DNA of 64,000 nt from Prevotella sp. (GCA_017847725.1 JAGAXW010000020.1:18979-82978), one strand, 5' to 3'. Shown: positions 41,241 to 51,452, counted from the first letter of the stretch. The notes: generated from the letters alone by a model not told the origin. Numbers and translations: made by a program.

Positions 41241-42025
41241 ATGAAATCGTCAGTAGCCTTCAGAATCCAAAGGTAAAACGGCTGATGCTGCTTCAACAAA
41301 AGTCGCAGGAACGTCGTTCTCGCGGTCTGTTCGTCGTGGAGGGACGCCGTGAACTGGAGCGTTGTTTGGCCTGTGGCTATCATCTTGATACGGTATTCTA
41401 CTGTCCGGAAATATATGGCTCTCACTGGAAAGGAGAGGGGAGAGTCGTTCAGTTGACGCCCGATGTCTATAACAAGGTCGCCTATCGTGGTGGGACTGAG
41501 GGCGTTATTGCCGAGGTCGAAGTACGCACACGTACACTTGATAGCCTGTCACTGTCAGACAGGCCGCTTGTTGTCGTCTTGGAAAGTGTTGAAAAGCCTG
41601 GTAATCTTGGCGCTGTACTTCGCTCTGCCGATGCTGCTCAAGTTGATGCCGTTATCGTCTGTGATCCACTTACCGACATCTATAACCCTAATCTCATCCG
41701 TTCGTCTACAGGGGCTTTTTTCAGTGTACCTTGTGTGACTTGTACGTCAGCAGAATGTATCACCTATCTAAAGCAGCATGCTATTCAGATACTCACAGCC
41801 CAGCTGCAGGACTCCAATCCTTATTATGCCACCGATATGAGAATTGGCACTGCAATCGTCATGGGAACCGAGTCGACAGGACTCACAGAACAGTGGCGTC
41901 AGGCTGCTGATGCACATATCCGTATCCCTATGCTTGGCATTGTTGACTCGCTCAATGTAAGTGTGTCTGCTGCTATCCTTATGTTTGAAGCTGTGCGTCA
42001 GCGACAGTGCAGAGATGAAGATTAG
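41237..42025 (+). CDS. SpoU/TrmH-family RNA 2'-O-methyltransferase
   Basis: A 262-residue SPOUT methyltransferase. The N-terminal substrate-binding part (NPKVKRLMLLQQKSQERRSR, VVEGRRELE) is followed by the SPOUT core: VLESVEKPGNLGAVLRSADA near 115-134, IVMGTESTGLTEQW near 214-227 and IPMLGIVDSLNVSVSAAI near 235-252. The target (tRNA or 23S rRNA) cannot be told from sequence. One base separates it from convergent ruvC. Confidence 0.92.
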   Translation: MNEIVSSLQNPKVKRLMLLQQKSQERRSRGLFVVEGRRELERCLACGYHLDTVFYCPEIYGSHWKGEGRVVQLTPDVYNKVAYRGGTEGVIAEVEVRTRTLDSLSLSDRPLVVVLESVEKPGNLGAVLRSADAAQVDAVIVCDPLTDIYNPNLIRSSTGAFFSVPCVTCTSAECITYLKQHAIQILTAQLQDSNPYYATDMRIGTAIVMGTESTGLTEQWRQAADAHIRIPMLGIVDSLNVSVSAAILMFEAVRQRQCRDED

Positions 42026-42026
42026 C

Positions 42027-42581
42027 TTATCCCTTCACCTTGTCTTTGTTCTTTAATACAAAGTCTTTCCAGCCCTTGTAGTGCACCTGCGACTCAGGAC
42101 GGTTCATCTGCATGTAGTGGCAGTAGGCTGCCCCCAGTGCGTCGGTGGCATCCATAAATTTAGAGAGCGATTCTTTATCGAATTTCAGGATGCGCTGCAA
42201 CATACCCGCCACCTGCTCTTTCGATGCTGCACCATTGCCCGTGATGGCCATTTTGATTTTCATAGGGGCATATTCGTGGATAGGTACGCCATGGTGGATT
42301 GCTGCCGCAATAGCTGTTCCTTGTGCGCGCCCTAGTTTGAGCATGGTCTGTACGTTCTTTCCGAAGAAAGGTGCTTCGATAGCCATCTCGTCGGGAAGGT
42401 AGGCATTGATGATGCCGGTGACTCGTTCAAAGATATGTCCCAACTTTAAGTAGCCGTCACTAAACTTACGTAAGTCGATGACGCCCATGGTAATCAGTTC
42501 TGCCTTATTGTCTTTTACACGGATGATTCCGTATCCCATGATGTTGGTTCCGGGGTCGATGCCCAATATTATTTTTTCCAT
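42027..42581 (-). CDS. ruvC: Crossover junction endodeoxyribonuclease RuvC
   Basis: Resolves Holliday junctions with RuvAB. The 184 residues have the RNase H-like catalytic set: Asp in [13 protein letters not shown] near 6-18, Glu in [11 protein letters not shown] near 67-77, and a C-terminal acidic cluster in [13 protein letters not shown] near 139-151. A basic tail ([13 protein letters not shown]) follows. ruvX at 7159 is a distinct, unrelated YqgF protein. Leftward, directly downstream of the GH10-like gene. Confidence 0.96.
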   Translation of the reverse strand: MEKIILGIDPGTNIMGYGIIRVKDNKAELITMGVIDLRKFSDGYLKLGHIFERVTGIINAYLPDEMAIEAPFFGKNVQTMLKLGRAQGTAIAAAIHHGVPIHEYAPMKIKMAITGNGAASKEQVAGMLQRILKFDKESLSKFMDATDALGAAYCHYMQMNRPESQVHYKGWKDFVLKNKDKVKG

Positions 42582-42582
42582 A

Positions 42583-44217
42583 TTACCTTTTCACGATGAA
42601 ATATCCCAATCGGTGCTGAATACCTTTCTTATGTCTGGAGCGTAATTGGTAGATTCCGTCTTTCAGTGACGATATGTTGATTTTCGGATGGTTGATGATG
42701 GTCCGTATCTCGCGTCCTTGAATATCGGAAATGACGAGCAGACCAGCATCAAAGGCTGCTTGTGGAACAGCGAGAGTCTCACCGTCATTCGGTATAAATG
42801 CGGGCGTTTTTTTGTTGGCTTCATTCTTCGGCAGGATGGCAGAACGCACAGGATTGCTTTCGTTGCCATAGCGGTCAATCGCTGTTATGGCATATTGCAG
42901 AGTTTGCCCATTGGCAGCTGAATGTCGAACAAAAAGTTGTGTATCCGTTTGGCGTGATGCTATCAGGTTGACGGGATTCTCGATGTCTACGGTCTCATCG
43001 TTTGCAGCATATACATTATATAAAAGGTTAGGGGCGTCGCTGCGGTTTTGTGCGCCATACCATATCAGACGGTCACCTTGCGGAGTACGTTCGACATATA
43101 AGGCCGTTGGTGCCGACGGTGGAATGCTATGCGCCCATGTCATGGGTGGAATGAGAGAAGGATATTTGTCGAAATCCTCAACAAGTCGGAAGACGCCTTT
43201 TATGTTGTCCAGCAGGAATTTGGCGCGGAAATAGCAGTGACCCAAACCCAGCTGTCGCGTCACATTCAGCTGTCGTTCTATTTCTGTTATCGGCCAGTTG
43301 CGCTCTTTGGGGTGCAACATGTAGATACCCAGTCCGGACACAATGGTACGCCCGTAGCTCTGTTCCTTCCAGTCGATGGCGAAGGGGTAGAAATTGTTTC
43401 CTTGAAAATACATCATGGGGTACAACTGATCCATCAGTCCCTGTCGCAGCCAACCTTGGGCATCTTGTGCCACTGTTCCGTTAGCACTCCATCCTCGGGC
43501 GCTATATCTGCTCAGATTGTCATATTTCCCGATAGGCGAACAACTTATCTTGACCCATGGCTTGTAAGATTTCACGGTGTCGTGAATCTTTCTGACAATC
43601 TGGGTGATGTAGCCGGCTTGCTTGAAGCCTCTCCATGTCTCAGGATATCGGATGTAGTCGAGGTGGATACCGTCAATGTCATACCTATATGTAATTTCCC
43701 TGCAGATGTCCGACAAGTAGTCGGCTGTCTGGCTGGCTTCAGGGGTCAGGTAACCTTCTCCACCGATGTGCTTGACCATAGCAGGGTAGCGCCTGCGTAG
43801 CATCTGGCAGCCATAACTTTTCCAATTGCCGATGGGTAGTGTGACCACCCATGCATGCAGCTCCATTCCACGCTTGTGGCATTCGTCGATAGCAAATTGC
43901 AGTGCATCATACCCAGGTGAAACGCCAGGTTTTCCCGAGAGACACCCATCCCAGGGCTCTATATCAGAAGGATAGATGGTTGTTGCACGTATTCTGGTTT
44001 GCAAGAGCACTGTATTCACATGGATGGATTTTAGTTGGTCTAAAATCTGCCGAAGTTGCTGTTGCTGTGCTTCAATGCCCATTCGGTCGTGAGCGTATGA
44101 TGCTGGCCAGTCGATGCCACCGATAGTTGTAATCCAAACCGCTCTAACCTCATATTTTGAGCCTGCACGAGCTACCAGCGGTAATATAAAAATTAAAAAA
44201 AATATAATTCGCTTCAT
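42583..44217 (-). CDS. GH10-like (GHL10/DUF187) secreted glycosidase-like protein with T9SS-type tail
   Basis: A 544-residue protein with a signal peptide (to about 18). The GHL10 barrel (about 20-345) has [18 protein letters not shown] near 23-40, [14 protein letters not shown] near 185-198 and a later [16 protein letters not shown] fibronectin-like segment (about 360-455, [20 protein letters not shown]) follows. The last 75 residues resemble a type A T9SS sorting domain ([15 protein letters not shown] ... LKDGIYQLR ... YFIVKR). It probably acts on peptidoglycan or a glycan at the cell surface; the substrate is not known. The start is 7 bases after the -7 box. Confidence 0.85.
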   Translation of the reverse strand: MKRIIFFLIFILPLVARAGSKYEVRAVWITTIGGIDWPASYAHDRMGIEAQQQQLRQILDQLKSIHVNTVLLQTRIRATTIYPSDIEPWDGCLSGKPGVSPGYDALQFAIDECHKRGMELHAWVVTLPIGNWKSYGCQMLRRRYPAMVKHIGGEGYLTPEASQTADYLSDICREITYRYDIDGIHLDYIRYPETWRGFKQAGYITQIVRKIHDTVKSYKPWVKISCSPIGKYDNLSRYSARGWSANGTVAQDAQGWLRQGLMDQLYPMMYFQGNNFYPFAIDWKEQSYGRTIVSGLGIYMLHPKERNWPITEIERQLNVTRQLGLGHCYFRAKFLLDNIKGVFRLVEDFDKYPSLIPPMTWAHSIPPSAPTALYVERTPQGDRLIWYGAQNRSDAPNLLYNVYAANDETVDIENPVNLIASRQTDTQLFVRHSAANGQTLQYAITAIDRYGNESNPVRSAILPKNEANKKTPAFIPNDGETLAVPQAAFDAGLLVISDIQGREIRTIINHPKINISSLKDGIYQLRSRHKKGIQHRLGYFIVKR

Positions 44218-44224
44218 TTTGGCT

Positions 44225-44233
44225 GCAAAGGTA
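44225..44233 (-). promoter_or_regulatory. -7 box abutting the GH10-like gene start
   Basis: Read leftward it is TACCTTTGC, 7 bases upstream of the ATG at 44217, so the transcript may be nearly leaderless, as for the LolA-like gene. Confidence 0.65.
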
Positions 44234-44254
44234 CAAAAATCTCTTAACTTTTCA

Positions 44255-44285
44255 CTTGTAAATCTTAACTTTTTCGTACCTTTGC
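44255..44285 (+). promoter_or_regulatory. Promoter for cstA
   Basis: CTTG near 44255-44258, an 18-base spacer, then TACCTTTGC at 44277-44285. The leader to the cstA ATG at 44312 is about 20 bases. Confidence 0.7.
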
Positions 44286-44311
44286 ACGTAGAATTATTAA
44301 CATAAGAAAAA

Positions 44312-45772
44312 ATGATATCATTTCTTTTGAGCCTGTTGGCTCTTGTTTTAGGTTATTTTTTTTACGGTAAATTTGTAGAGAGGGTTTTCGGGCCAGATGA
44401 TCGTGCTACGCCAGCAGTGACAAAGGCCGATGGCGTTGACTTTATGGTACTTCCTTCGTGGAAGATTTTCATGATTCAGTTCTTGAACATTGCGGGTACA
44501 GGTCCTATTTTTGGTGCTATTATGGGTGCCCAGTTTGGCCCTGCCGCCTATCTGTGGATTGTTTTTGGCTGTATTTTTGCCGGAGCTACGCATGACTATC
44601 TGTCTGGCATGCTCTCCATCAGGCATGGAGGTGCCAATCTGCCGGAAATAATCGGCCAATATCTTGGTAATGTCACCAAGCAGGTGATGCTGGTGTTCTC
44701 CGTTTTCCTATTGATAATGGTTGGCGTAGTCTTTGTCTTCAGTCCAGCCAAAATACTGGGCGGTATCTGGGAACCCGCATTTTTCACGGAACATTTTGGT
44801 CAGTATGTCTTCTGGATAGCTATCGTGTTTATCTATTACCTTATTGCCACGATGTTGCCTATAGACAAGGTTATTGGCAAGATATATCCTATCTTCGCTT
44901 TTTCACTGCTTTTTATGGCCGCCGCCCTTTTTGGCGTATTGATGGTCAAACAACCCAACATTCCGGAACTGTGGACAGGTGTGAGTGGTGATCTGCTTAC
45001 TTCCGACAAGTTGTTCCCCTGTTTGTTTATCACCATTGCCTGTGGGGCTATCAGCGGATTCCATGCAACTCAGACTCCCTTGATGGCCCGTTGTGTTAAG
45101 AGTGAGCGTATGGCCCGCCCCATGTTTTATGGCGCCATGATTACTGAAGGTGTTGTAGCCCTTATATGGGCCACGGTGGCCATGTATTTTTTCTACGATA
45201 GTCCTGAGCCCGGATATGCTACCATCGCCGGCGGTGCTGGTATTGTCAACGATGCTCCCTCGATTGTTCACACAATTTGTAACGATTGGCTCGGAATCTT
45301 TGGTGGCATCCTGGCCATGCTGGGTGTTGTTGCTGCTCCCATTACAAGTGGTGATACAGCCTTGCGCTCTGCCCGTCTTATCATAGCCGACTTTCTGAAA
45401 ATAGAACAACGTACCATCCGTCATCGTCTCTATGTATGCGTACCGTTGTTTGCTGCATCGATGGCATTGCTTGTCTGGCAGATGGCTGACCCGGATGGTT
45501 TCAAAATCATATGGAGCTGGTTTGGCTGGAGCAATCAGACGCTTTCAGTGTTTACACTCTGGGCAATTACCGTTTATCTGGTACGTCAGCACAAGAATTA
45601 TTTCATTACCTTGATTCCTGCTCTATTCATGACGGTAGTCTGCACCACCTTCTTATTTACAGAAAAGGTATTCAAGCTTGATGCCCAGTGGACCTGGATA
45701 GTTGCTGCATTGGCCTTCCTGTCTGCTGTAGTGTGGTTCTGCTTGTGGTACACAAAAGAAAAACGAAAATAA
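44312..45772 (+). CDS. cstA: Carbon starvation protein CstA-like peptide/pyruvate transporter
   Basis: A 486-residue integral membrane protein with about 13 hydrophobic segments. CstA signatures include FLNIAGTGPIFGAIMGAQFG near 53-72, LSGMLSIRHGGANLPEI near 98-114 and GFHATQTPLMARCVKSE near 249-265. CstA proteins import peptides or pyruvate at the inner membrane. It is much shorter than E. coli CstA (about 700), typical of the Bacteroidota branch. Followed by a small beta-barrel gene. Confidence 0.9.
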   Translation: MISFLLSLLALVLGYFFYGKFVERVFGPDDRATPAVTKADGVDFMVLPSWKIFMIQFLNIAGTGPIFGAIMGAQFGPAAYLWIVFGCIFAGATHDYLSGMLSIRHGGANLPEIIGQYLGNVTKQVMLVFSVFLLIMVGVVFVFSPAKILGGIWEPAFFTEHFGQYVFWIAIVFIYYLIATMLPIDKVIGKIYPIFAFSLLFMAAALFGVLMVKQPNIPELWTGVSGDLLTSDKLFPCLFITIACGAISGFHATQTPLMARCVKSERMARPMFYGAMITEGVVALIWATVAMYFFYDSPEPGYATIAGGAGIVNDAPSIVHTICNDWLGIFGGILAMLGVVAAPITSGDTALRSARLIIADFLKIEQRTIRHRLYVCVPLFAASMALLVWQMADPDGFKIIWSWFGWSNQTLSVFTLWAITVYLVRQHKNYFITLIPALFMTVVCTTFLFTEKVFKLDAQWTWIVAALAFLSAVVWFCLWYTKEKRK

Positions 45773-45798
45773 TTATTAACTTATTAATATTCAAAACT

Positions 45799-46290
45799 AT
45801 GAAGAAAATTGTTTTATTCGTGATGGCTTTGATGGTTTCTGTTGTAGCCAATGCACAGTTTGAAAAGGGTAAGGGGTACTTAGGTGCTTCACTCTCCGGC
45901 TTTGACATCAGTAGACAGGCCAAGAAGTTCCATGTTGGACTTGACGCGAAGGTCGGCTACCTGTTTGCTGACAATCTGATGGGTACGGCACAAGTCGGCT
46001 ACAGCCACAAAGAGGACGAAAAAGACACCTTTGTCTTTGGCGTCGGTGGGCGTTACTATATCGTTCAGAACGGTCTCTATCTGGGAGCCAGTATGAAGTA
46101 CAAACATGCAGCGAACTATAACGATTTTCTGCCGGGCGTACAGGTTGGCTATGCATTCTTTGTAAGTCGTACCGTAACGATCGAGCCGGAATTGTACTTC
46201 GATATATCTACCAAGAAGTTCGACTATTCGAGCTATGGCTTGGGTATCGGCGTAGGAGTATATCTTTTTAAGGATCAACGAAAGAACTAA
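45799..46290 (+). CDS. Small outer-membrane beta-barrel protein
   Basis: A 163-residue protein with a signal peptide (about 1-19, ending VVANAQ). The mature chain alternates hydrophobic and polar residues in strands ending in aromatics (VGLDAKVGYLFADNLMG, GVGGRYYIVQNGLYLGASMK), typical of eight-stranded barrels of the OmpW/porin-like family. The last strand ends GVGVYLFKDQ. Start MKKIVLF at 45799 chosen over an upstream frame that lacks a signal. 26 bases after cstA. Confidence 0.85.
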   Translation: MKKIVLFVMALMVSVVANAQFEKGKGYLGASLSGFDISRQAKKFHVGLDAKVGYLFADNLMGTAQVGYSHKEDEKDTFVFGVGGRYYIVQNGLYLGASMKYKHAANYNDFLPGVQVGYAFFVSRTVTIEPELYFDISTKKFDYSSYGLGIGVGVYLFKDQRKN

Positions 46291-46296
46291 GAGCGT

Positions 46297-47145
46297 ATGT
46301 TGAGTGTCAACGAGTTAGTAGACCGATTGATAGATCTCTCCTTTGCGGAGGACATTGGTGACGGCGATCATACCACCCTGTGCTGTATCCCAGAGGATGC
46401 CATGGGAAAGTCGCATCTGTTAATCAAAGAAGACGGCATCCTCGCAGGTGTGGAGGTTGCTAAGGAGGTGTTCCGTCGCTTCGATCCTGATATGCAGGTA
46501 GAGGTGCTGATGCAGGACGGTACCCGTGTAAAGAAAGGCGATATCGCTATGATTGTCACAGGCCGGGTTCGCTCTTTGCTACAGACAGAGCGCCTGATGC
46601 TCAACATCATGCAGCGCATGAGTGGTATCGCAACGATGACCGACAAGTATGTCCAGCATCTGAAAGGTACCAAGACCCGTGTGCTGGATACCCGTAAGAC
46701 GACACCAGGCATGCGAATGTTGGAAAAACAGGCTGTCAAGATAGGAGGTGGCTGCAACCACCGCATAGGTCTGTTCGATATGATTCTGCTGAAGGACAAC
46801 CATGTCGACTTTGCCGGCGGCATCGTCAATGCTATTGACCGCTGTCATCAGTATTTGCAGGAGAAGAATCTTCATTTGAAAATCGAAATAGAGGTTCGCT
46901 CTTTCGATGAGTTGCAGCAGGTTCTCGATCATGGCGGTGTCGACCGCATCATGTTAGACAATTTCAGTGTGCCCGATACCAAAAAGGCTGTTGATATTAT
47001 TGCCGGCCGTTACGAGACAGAGTCCAGCGGTGGTATCACCTTTGACACCATTCGTGACTATGCTGAACAAGGAGTTGACTATATATCAGTAGGAGCATTG
47101 ACTCACTCTGTAAAGGGGCTCGACATGAGTTTTAAGGCATGTTGA
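46297..47145 (+). CDS. nadC: Nicotinate-nucleotide pyrophosphorylase
   Basis: Converts quinolinate and PRPP to nicotinate mononucleotide in de novo NAD synthesis. The 282-residue protein has an N-terminal AEDIGDGDHT near 15-24, the RVLDTRKTTPGMRMLEKQAV block near 128-147, GGGCNHRIGLFD and ILLKDNH, and the C-terminal barrel VDYISVGALTHSVKGLD. The start is the ATG at 46297. Its end overlaps the M23 peptidase gene by 7 bases. Confidence 0.96.
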   Translation: MLSVNELVDRLIDLSFAEDIGDGDHTTLCCIPEDAMGKSHLLIKEDGILAGVEVAKEVFRRFDPDMQVEVLMQDGTRVKKGDIAMIVTGRVRSLLQTERLMLNIMQRMSGIATMTDKYVQHLKGTKTRVLDTRKTTPGMRMLEKQAVKIGGGCNHRIGLFDMILLKDNHVDFAGGIVNAIDRCHQYLQEKNLHLKIEIEVRSFDELQQVLDHGGVDRIMLDNFSVPDTKKAVDIIAGRYETESSGGITFDTIRDYAEQGVDYISVGALTHSVKGLDMSFKAC

Positions 47146-48308
47146 GAACTTTTGGCCTTTTGGCTGTCAGTTGTTGGCTTTTGGCTGGTTGCAGCGATGA
47201 GTCGGCAACTGACAGCCAATTTTCATCCGTAGAATACCAGAGTCCTGTAGACTATGAAATCGTGCTTGCCGGAAACTTCGGCGAACCCCGCCCTTGGCAT
47301 TTCCATGGAGGTATTGACGTCAAGACTGGCAATGTAGAAGGCAAGCAGATTTTCTCTATTGCCGACGGTTATGTGTCGCGCCTGACGGTCAATATGTATG
47401 GTTTCGGAAATGCCATCTATGTCAGCCATCCCGATGGCAACACCAGTGTCTATTGCCATCTGAAGCGTTTTGCAGACCGCTATGAACAACAGCTACAGCG
47501 CACGGGGCGCGATACGTTATCCGTCCGTTTCGCTCCAGACCAATTTCCCGTAAAGGCCGGCGACCTTATCGCCATTAGTGGAAATACGGGCCATAGCACA
47601 GGGCCGCATTTGCATCTTGAGATACACGATACAAAGACGTGGGTCATGCGTGACCCTCTTGAATTCCTTGGTCACGTCGTTGCCGACAGCGTGGCACCCC
47701 AGGCTCATTCCTTTATGGCGCTGCCCGTTGAGGGAGAAGGTGTTTTCAATGGCAGCGCTACCAAACAGACCTTTGGTTTCGGACAGCCCGACACCAAGCG
47801 CCAGCATACCATATGGACCATCAGCCGTGGTTTTACGGCTTGGGGCAGGGTAGGCTTTGCCCTGTGGGCCGACGATTATTCGGAACTTACGTATAATCAC
47901 TATGGCATTCGCCACACCCGCTTGCTGGTAGATGGACGCGAGGTGTTCTCGTCAGACGTCGATAGCATCCCTGTCAGTTGCCAGCCTGAGGTCAACCGCT
48001 GGGGCGACTATCGCCACTGGCGGCGTACCCATGTGTGGTATATGAAGTCATATCGCGAGGACGGCATGCGACTGCCCATCCTGCATACCGATATCCATAA
48101 GGGGTATGTCATGTTCGACGAGGAGCGACCCTACCACATTACTTATATATTACGCGATTTCCAGGGAAATACATCCCGCTATAACTTTACCGTTGAGGGT
48201 GTCAGGGACAGCCGTGTGCGTCCCCATCGTTTTTTTTCCTATTACATTCTCGACGACTACCGCTTATGGCGTCAGTGTCTGTGGCCACTCCATACGCTTC
48301 ACCACTAA
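47139..48308 (+). CDS. M23 family metallopeptidase lipoprotein
   Basis: A 389-residue protein with a lipoprotein signal (SCWLLAGCSDE, Cys near 18). The LytM/M23 domain (about 45-180) has the zinc motifs FHGGIDVKTG near 53-62 (H-x3-D) and GPHLHLEIHD near 148-157 (HxH). Downstream is a beta-rich region without clear match (about 185-385). Likely cleaves peptidoglycan cross-links or stems at the outer or inner membrane surface. The start overlaps nadC by 7 bases in another frame. Confidence 0.9.
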   Translation: MLRTFGLLAVSCWLLAGCSDESATDSQFSSVEYQSPVDYEIVLAGNFGEPRPWHFHGGIDVKTGNVEGKQIFSIADGYVSRLTVNMYGFGNAIYVSHPDGNTSVYCHLKRFADRYEQQLQRTGRDTLSVRFAPDQFPVKAGDLIAISGNTGHSTGPHLHLEIHDTKTWVMRDPLEFLGHVVADSVAPQAHSFMALPVEGEGVFNGSATKQTFGFGQPDTKRQHTIWTISRGFTAWGRVGFALWADDYSELTYNHYGIRHTRLLVDGREVFSSDVDSIPVSCQPEVNRWGDYRHWRRTHVWYMKSYREDGMRLPILHTDIHKGYVMFDEERPYHITYILRDFQGNTSRYNFTVEGVRDSRVRPHRFFSYYILDDYRLWRQCLWPLHTLHH

Positions 48309-48348
48309 ACTTTTGCTTGTTTTCTTCGTTTTTTTGCATACTTATTTG

Positions 48349-48357
48349 TACCTTTGA
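48349..48357 (+). promoter_or_regulatory. -7 box for the C69 dipeptidase gene
   Basis: TACCTTTGA, one base from TACCTTTGC, about 38 bases before the ATG at 48395. Confidence 0.6.
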
Positions 48358-48394
48358 AGCCAAAATATAATTATAAACAAATAATATATAGAAG

Positions 48395-50038
48395 ATGAAT
48401 AGAAAAATATCTGTATTGTTCATGATGCTGGCAGCAACATACTCGTTGGCCTGCACGAATTTTATCGTAGGCAAGAAAGCCTCTGTTGACGGTTCTGTCA
48501 TTTGTACATACAATGCTGACTCTTACGGCTCTTTTAAGGGGCTGGACCACTATCCGGCAGCCAAGCACCAGAAGGGAGATATGCGTGCCATCTATGAATG
48601 GGAAACCAATAAATATCTGGGCTCCATCCCCGAAGTCCCTGAGACCTACAACGTGATTGGCAACATAAACGAGTGGCAGTTGACCATCGGTGAGACGACC
48701 TACGGTGGACGCAATGAGATGATTGACTCTACAGGCGTAATCGACTACGGATCACTTATCTATATTACGCTGCAGCGTTCTAAATCTGCACGTGAGGCTA
48801 TTCGTGTAATGACTTCGTTGGTAGAAACTTACGGATACTATTCCAGTGGTGAGACGTTCTCTATTTGTGATCCTAACGAGGCCTGGATACTTGAGATGCA
48901 GGGCTGTGGCCCTGACCGTAAGCAGTCGAAGGAGCGTGTCGTATGGGTTGCTTGCCGCATCCCCGACAATGCCATCTGCGGACATGCCAACCAGAGCCGA
49001 ATCGGCAAGTTCTCGATGAAGGATAAGGACAATGTACTCTATTCCAAAAACGTCATCAAATATGCACGCCAGAAAGGTTGGTTCAGCGGCAAGGATGAAG
49101 ACTTCTCATGGAAGATGGCCTATGCTGCCCCCGACTTCAGCGGACGCCGCATCTGTGATGCCCGTGTGTGGAGCTTTTTCAACCACCACATAAAAGGAAT
49201 GGATCGCTACCTGCCCTGGGCTTTGGGAAAGGATAAGAATGCGGAGGACATGCCCCTTTGGGTGATTCCCGACAAGAAGTTGAGCGTGGCTGATGTGATG
49301 GCCGACATGCGAGACCATTTCGAAGGTACTCCCATGGCTATCGACTCTTCTGATGTAGGTGCCGGAATATGGGAGATGCCCTATCGTCCCACACCTCTGT
49401 TCTACACCGTTGACGGTAAGAAATACTTCAATGAGCGTCCTACCTCTACCCAACAGACATCGTGGAGTTTTGTAGCGCAGATGCGCTCGTGGTTGCCGCG
49501 TGAGGTAGGAGGATGTTTCTGGTTTGGCAACGATGATGGTAACATGGTTGCCTATACTCCGGTTTATTGTTCGATGACTCGTCTGCCCGAGTGCTATAAT
49601 ACGCCGGGAGCCGATGAACTTACCTATAGCGATAAGAATGCCTTCTGGGTAGAGAACTGGGTTAGTAATATGGTTTATCCCCGTTACTCCATGCTGTTCC
49701 CCGCACTCCGTGAAGTGCGCGACTCCCTTGAGCGCGCCTATTTCGCCAAGCAGCCAGCCGTCGAGGCCAAGGCATGCCAGATGAGCCCTGCCGAACGCCA
49801 GCAGTTCCTCAACGACTATAGTGTCCAGCAGGCCCAGCAGATGCTGGCACGTTGGAAAGAACTGGCCTGCTACCTCATTGTTAGGTATAATGATATGACT
49901 ATCAGACCCGAGAAGAACGGTCGCCTGGAGCGTGACCAGTACGGACTGGGAGCCCCAGTGAAGCGTCCTGGCTACTCCAACGCTTTCGCCCGCAGAATAA
50001 TCAAGGAGACAGGCGACCGCTACGCTTTCCCTGAGTAA
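48395..50038 (+). CDS. C69/U34 family dipeptidase
   Basis: A 547-residue Ntn hydrolase. The signal peptide ends SLA, and the next residue, Cys20 in CTNFIVGKKASVDGSVICTY, is the expected N-terminal nucleophile. Family sequences such as INEWQLTIGETTYGGR near 89-104 and GVIDYGSLIYITLQRSKSAR follow. Members cleave dipeptides with broad specificity in the periplasm. No propeptide separates signal and Cys. Probably independent of nhaD, which follows after 37 bases. Confidence 0.9.
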   Translation: MNRKISVLFMMLAATYSLACTNFIVGKKASVDGSVICTYNADSYGSFKGLDHYPAAKHQKGDMRAIYEWETNKYLGSIPEVPETYNVIGNINEWQLTIGETTYGGRNEMIDSTGVIDYGSLIYITLQRSKSAREAIRVMTSLVETYGYYSSGETFSICDPNEAWILEMQGCGPDRKQSKERVVWVACRIPDNAICGHANQSRIGKFSMKDKDNVLYSKNVIKYARQKGWFSGKDEDFSWKMAYAAPDFSGRRICDARVWSFFNHHIKGMDRYLPWALGKDKNAEDMPLWVIPDKKLSVADVMADMRDHFEGTPMAIDSSDVGAGIWEMPYRPTPLFYTVDGKKYFNERPTSTQQTSWSFVAQMRSWLPREVGGCFWFGNDDGNMVAYTPVYCSMTRLPECYNTPGADELTYSDKNAFWVENWVSNMVYPRYSMLFPALREVRDSLERAYFAKQPAVEAKACQMSPAERQQFLNDYSVQQAQQMLARWKELACYLIVRYNDMTIRPEKNGRLERDQYGLGAPVKRPGYSNAFARRIIKETGDRYAFPE

Positions 50039-50075
50039 CTACATTATTACTATATAAGTAAATTGAATTAAGAAG

Positions 50076-51452
50076 ATGACCCTGATTATCGTAACAATGC
50101 TCATCCTGTCGTATCTGCTGATAGCGACAGGTCACCTCACGGGTGTTAACAAGGCCGCCATCGCCATGTTCCTTGGTACCATAGGGTGGGTGGTTTACGT
50201 CAGTTGGGGTACCGACTTTGTGATGGCGCAGCATCCGGAAGACTATCTTGAATGGCTTTCCGGAGCTGCGCCCACCAGCGACACGGTGAAGTATTACATT
50301 TATGACAATGTATTCCTGAAGTATGTCGGCAAGGCCGCGGCTATCGTGATGTTTTTGCTGGCCACGATGTCGATTGTAGAACTGCTTAACAACAATGGCT
50401 GCTTCGACTTCATCACCGAGTGGATACGAACGCGTAATTCCAAGCGTCTGCTGTGGACCATCACATTCGCCACTTTTGTCTTGTCAGCCAATCTTGACAA
50501 TCTCACCACTGCTATCACGATGCTGGTCATTATGCGCAATATATTGCAGAACTCCCGTCAGCGTATGTATGTCGGCTCGGCTATAGTGTTGGCCGCCAAC
50601 TGCGGTGGCTGTTTTACGGTGATAGGCGACCCGATAGGTCTTATACTTTGGGGCGACGGTGCCATTACGGCCAGTCACTTCTCTGCTTATCTGGCCGTGC
50701 CGGCACTGGCCGCCTGGATTATTCCTACCATCATGATCAACAGAGAACTGCCAGACCGTCTGGACACAGCCTGGAGTCCTTCGCCCTATCGCGGTGACGA
50801 CACCCGTCTGAACCGCTGGCAGCGCATTGTAATGCTGATAGTAGGCATAGGTGGCCTGTGGTTTATCCCAACGTTTCACAACATCACCAAACTGGCCCCC
50901 TTCCTGGGTGCCCTGTGTGTGCTCAGTGTGCTATGGGTGGTCAACGAAGCCTTCAACCGTAAAATTATAGCTACGGGACAGATGACGGAGCGGCGCATCC
51001 CAGTATCGTTGCAGTACGGTGCCCTTCAGCAAATGCTATTCGTAATGGGTATTATGCTGGGAATGGGTGTCATTGCCGAGACGGGCGTCTGGCATGACGT
51101 CGCAACATGGTTCGACACCTATATCCACGACATCTGGCTGATGGGTATTGTGGCTGGTCTGCTTAGCAGCATAGTCGACTCCTTCACGATTGCCATTAGC
51201 AACATCTCGCTCTATCACGTGGGTGGGGGAGATGTTGCCGTCAACGGCAACTATTGGAGCGTCATAGCCTTTGCCACGGCTGTAGGCGGCTGCTTGTTGT
51301 CTGTTGGCAGTATCAGCGGTATGGCCCTGATGAAAATGGAACAGGTCCGCCTGGGATGGTACATCAAGCACCTGACACCCAAAGTTATTTTAGGGTGGAT
51401 TGTGGGGTATGTCGTCTTGTGGATTGAGCTCCACTTCCTGACCACTATCTGA
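50076..51452 (+). CDS. nhaD: NhaD-type sodium:proton antiporter
   Basis: A 458-residue membrane protein of the ArsB/NhaD ion-transporter superfamily, with about 11-12 hydrophobic helices. SANLDNLTTAITMLVIM near 138-154 and ANCGGCFTVIGDPIGLILWG near 173-192 match NhaD. It swaps Na+ for H+ at the inner membrane and supports pH and Na+ balance. The ATP synthase operon follows. Confidence 0.88.
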   Translation: MTLIIVTMLILSYLLIATGHLTGVNKAAIAMFLGTIGWVVYVSWGTDFVMAQHPEDYLEWLSGAAPTSDTVKYYIYDNVFLKYVGKAAAIVMFLLATMSIVELLNNNGCFDFITEWIRTRNSKRLLWTITFATFVLSANLDNLTTAITMLVIMRNILQNSRQRMYVGSAIVLAANCGGCFTVIGDPIGLILWGDGAITASHFSAYLAVPALAAWIIPTIMINRELPDRLDTAWSPSPYRGDDTRLNRWQRIVMLIVGIGGLWFIPTFHNITKLAPFLGALCVLSVLWVVNEAFNRKIIATGQMTERRIPVSLQYGALQQMLFVMGIMLGMGVIAETGVWHDVATWFDTYIHDIWLMGIVAGLLSSIVDSFTIAISNISLYHVGGGDVAVNGNYWSVIAFATAVGGCLLSVGSISGMALMKMEQVRLGWYIKHLTPKVILGWIVGYVVLWIELHFLTTI

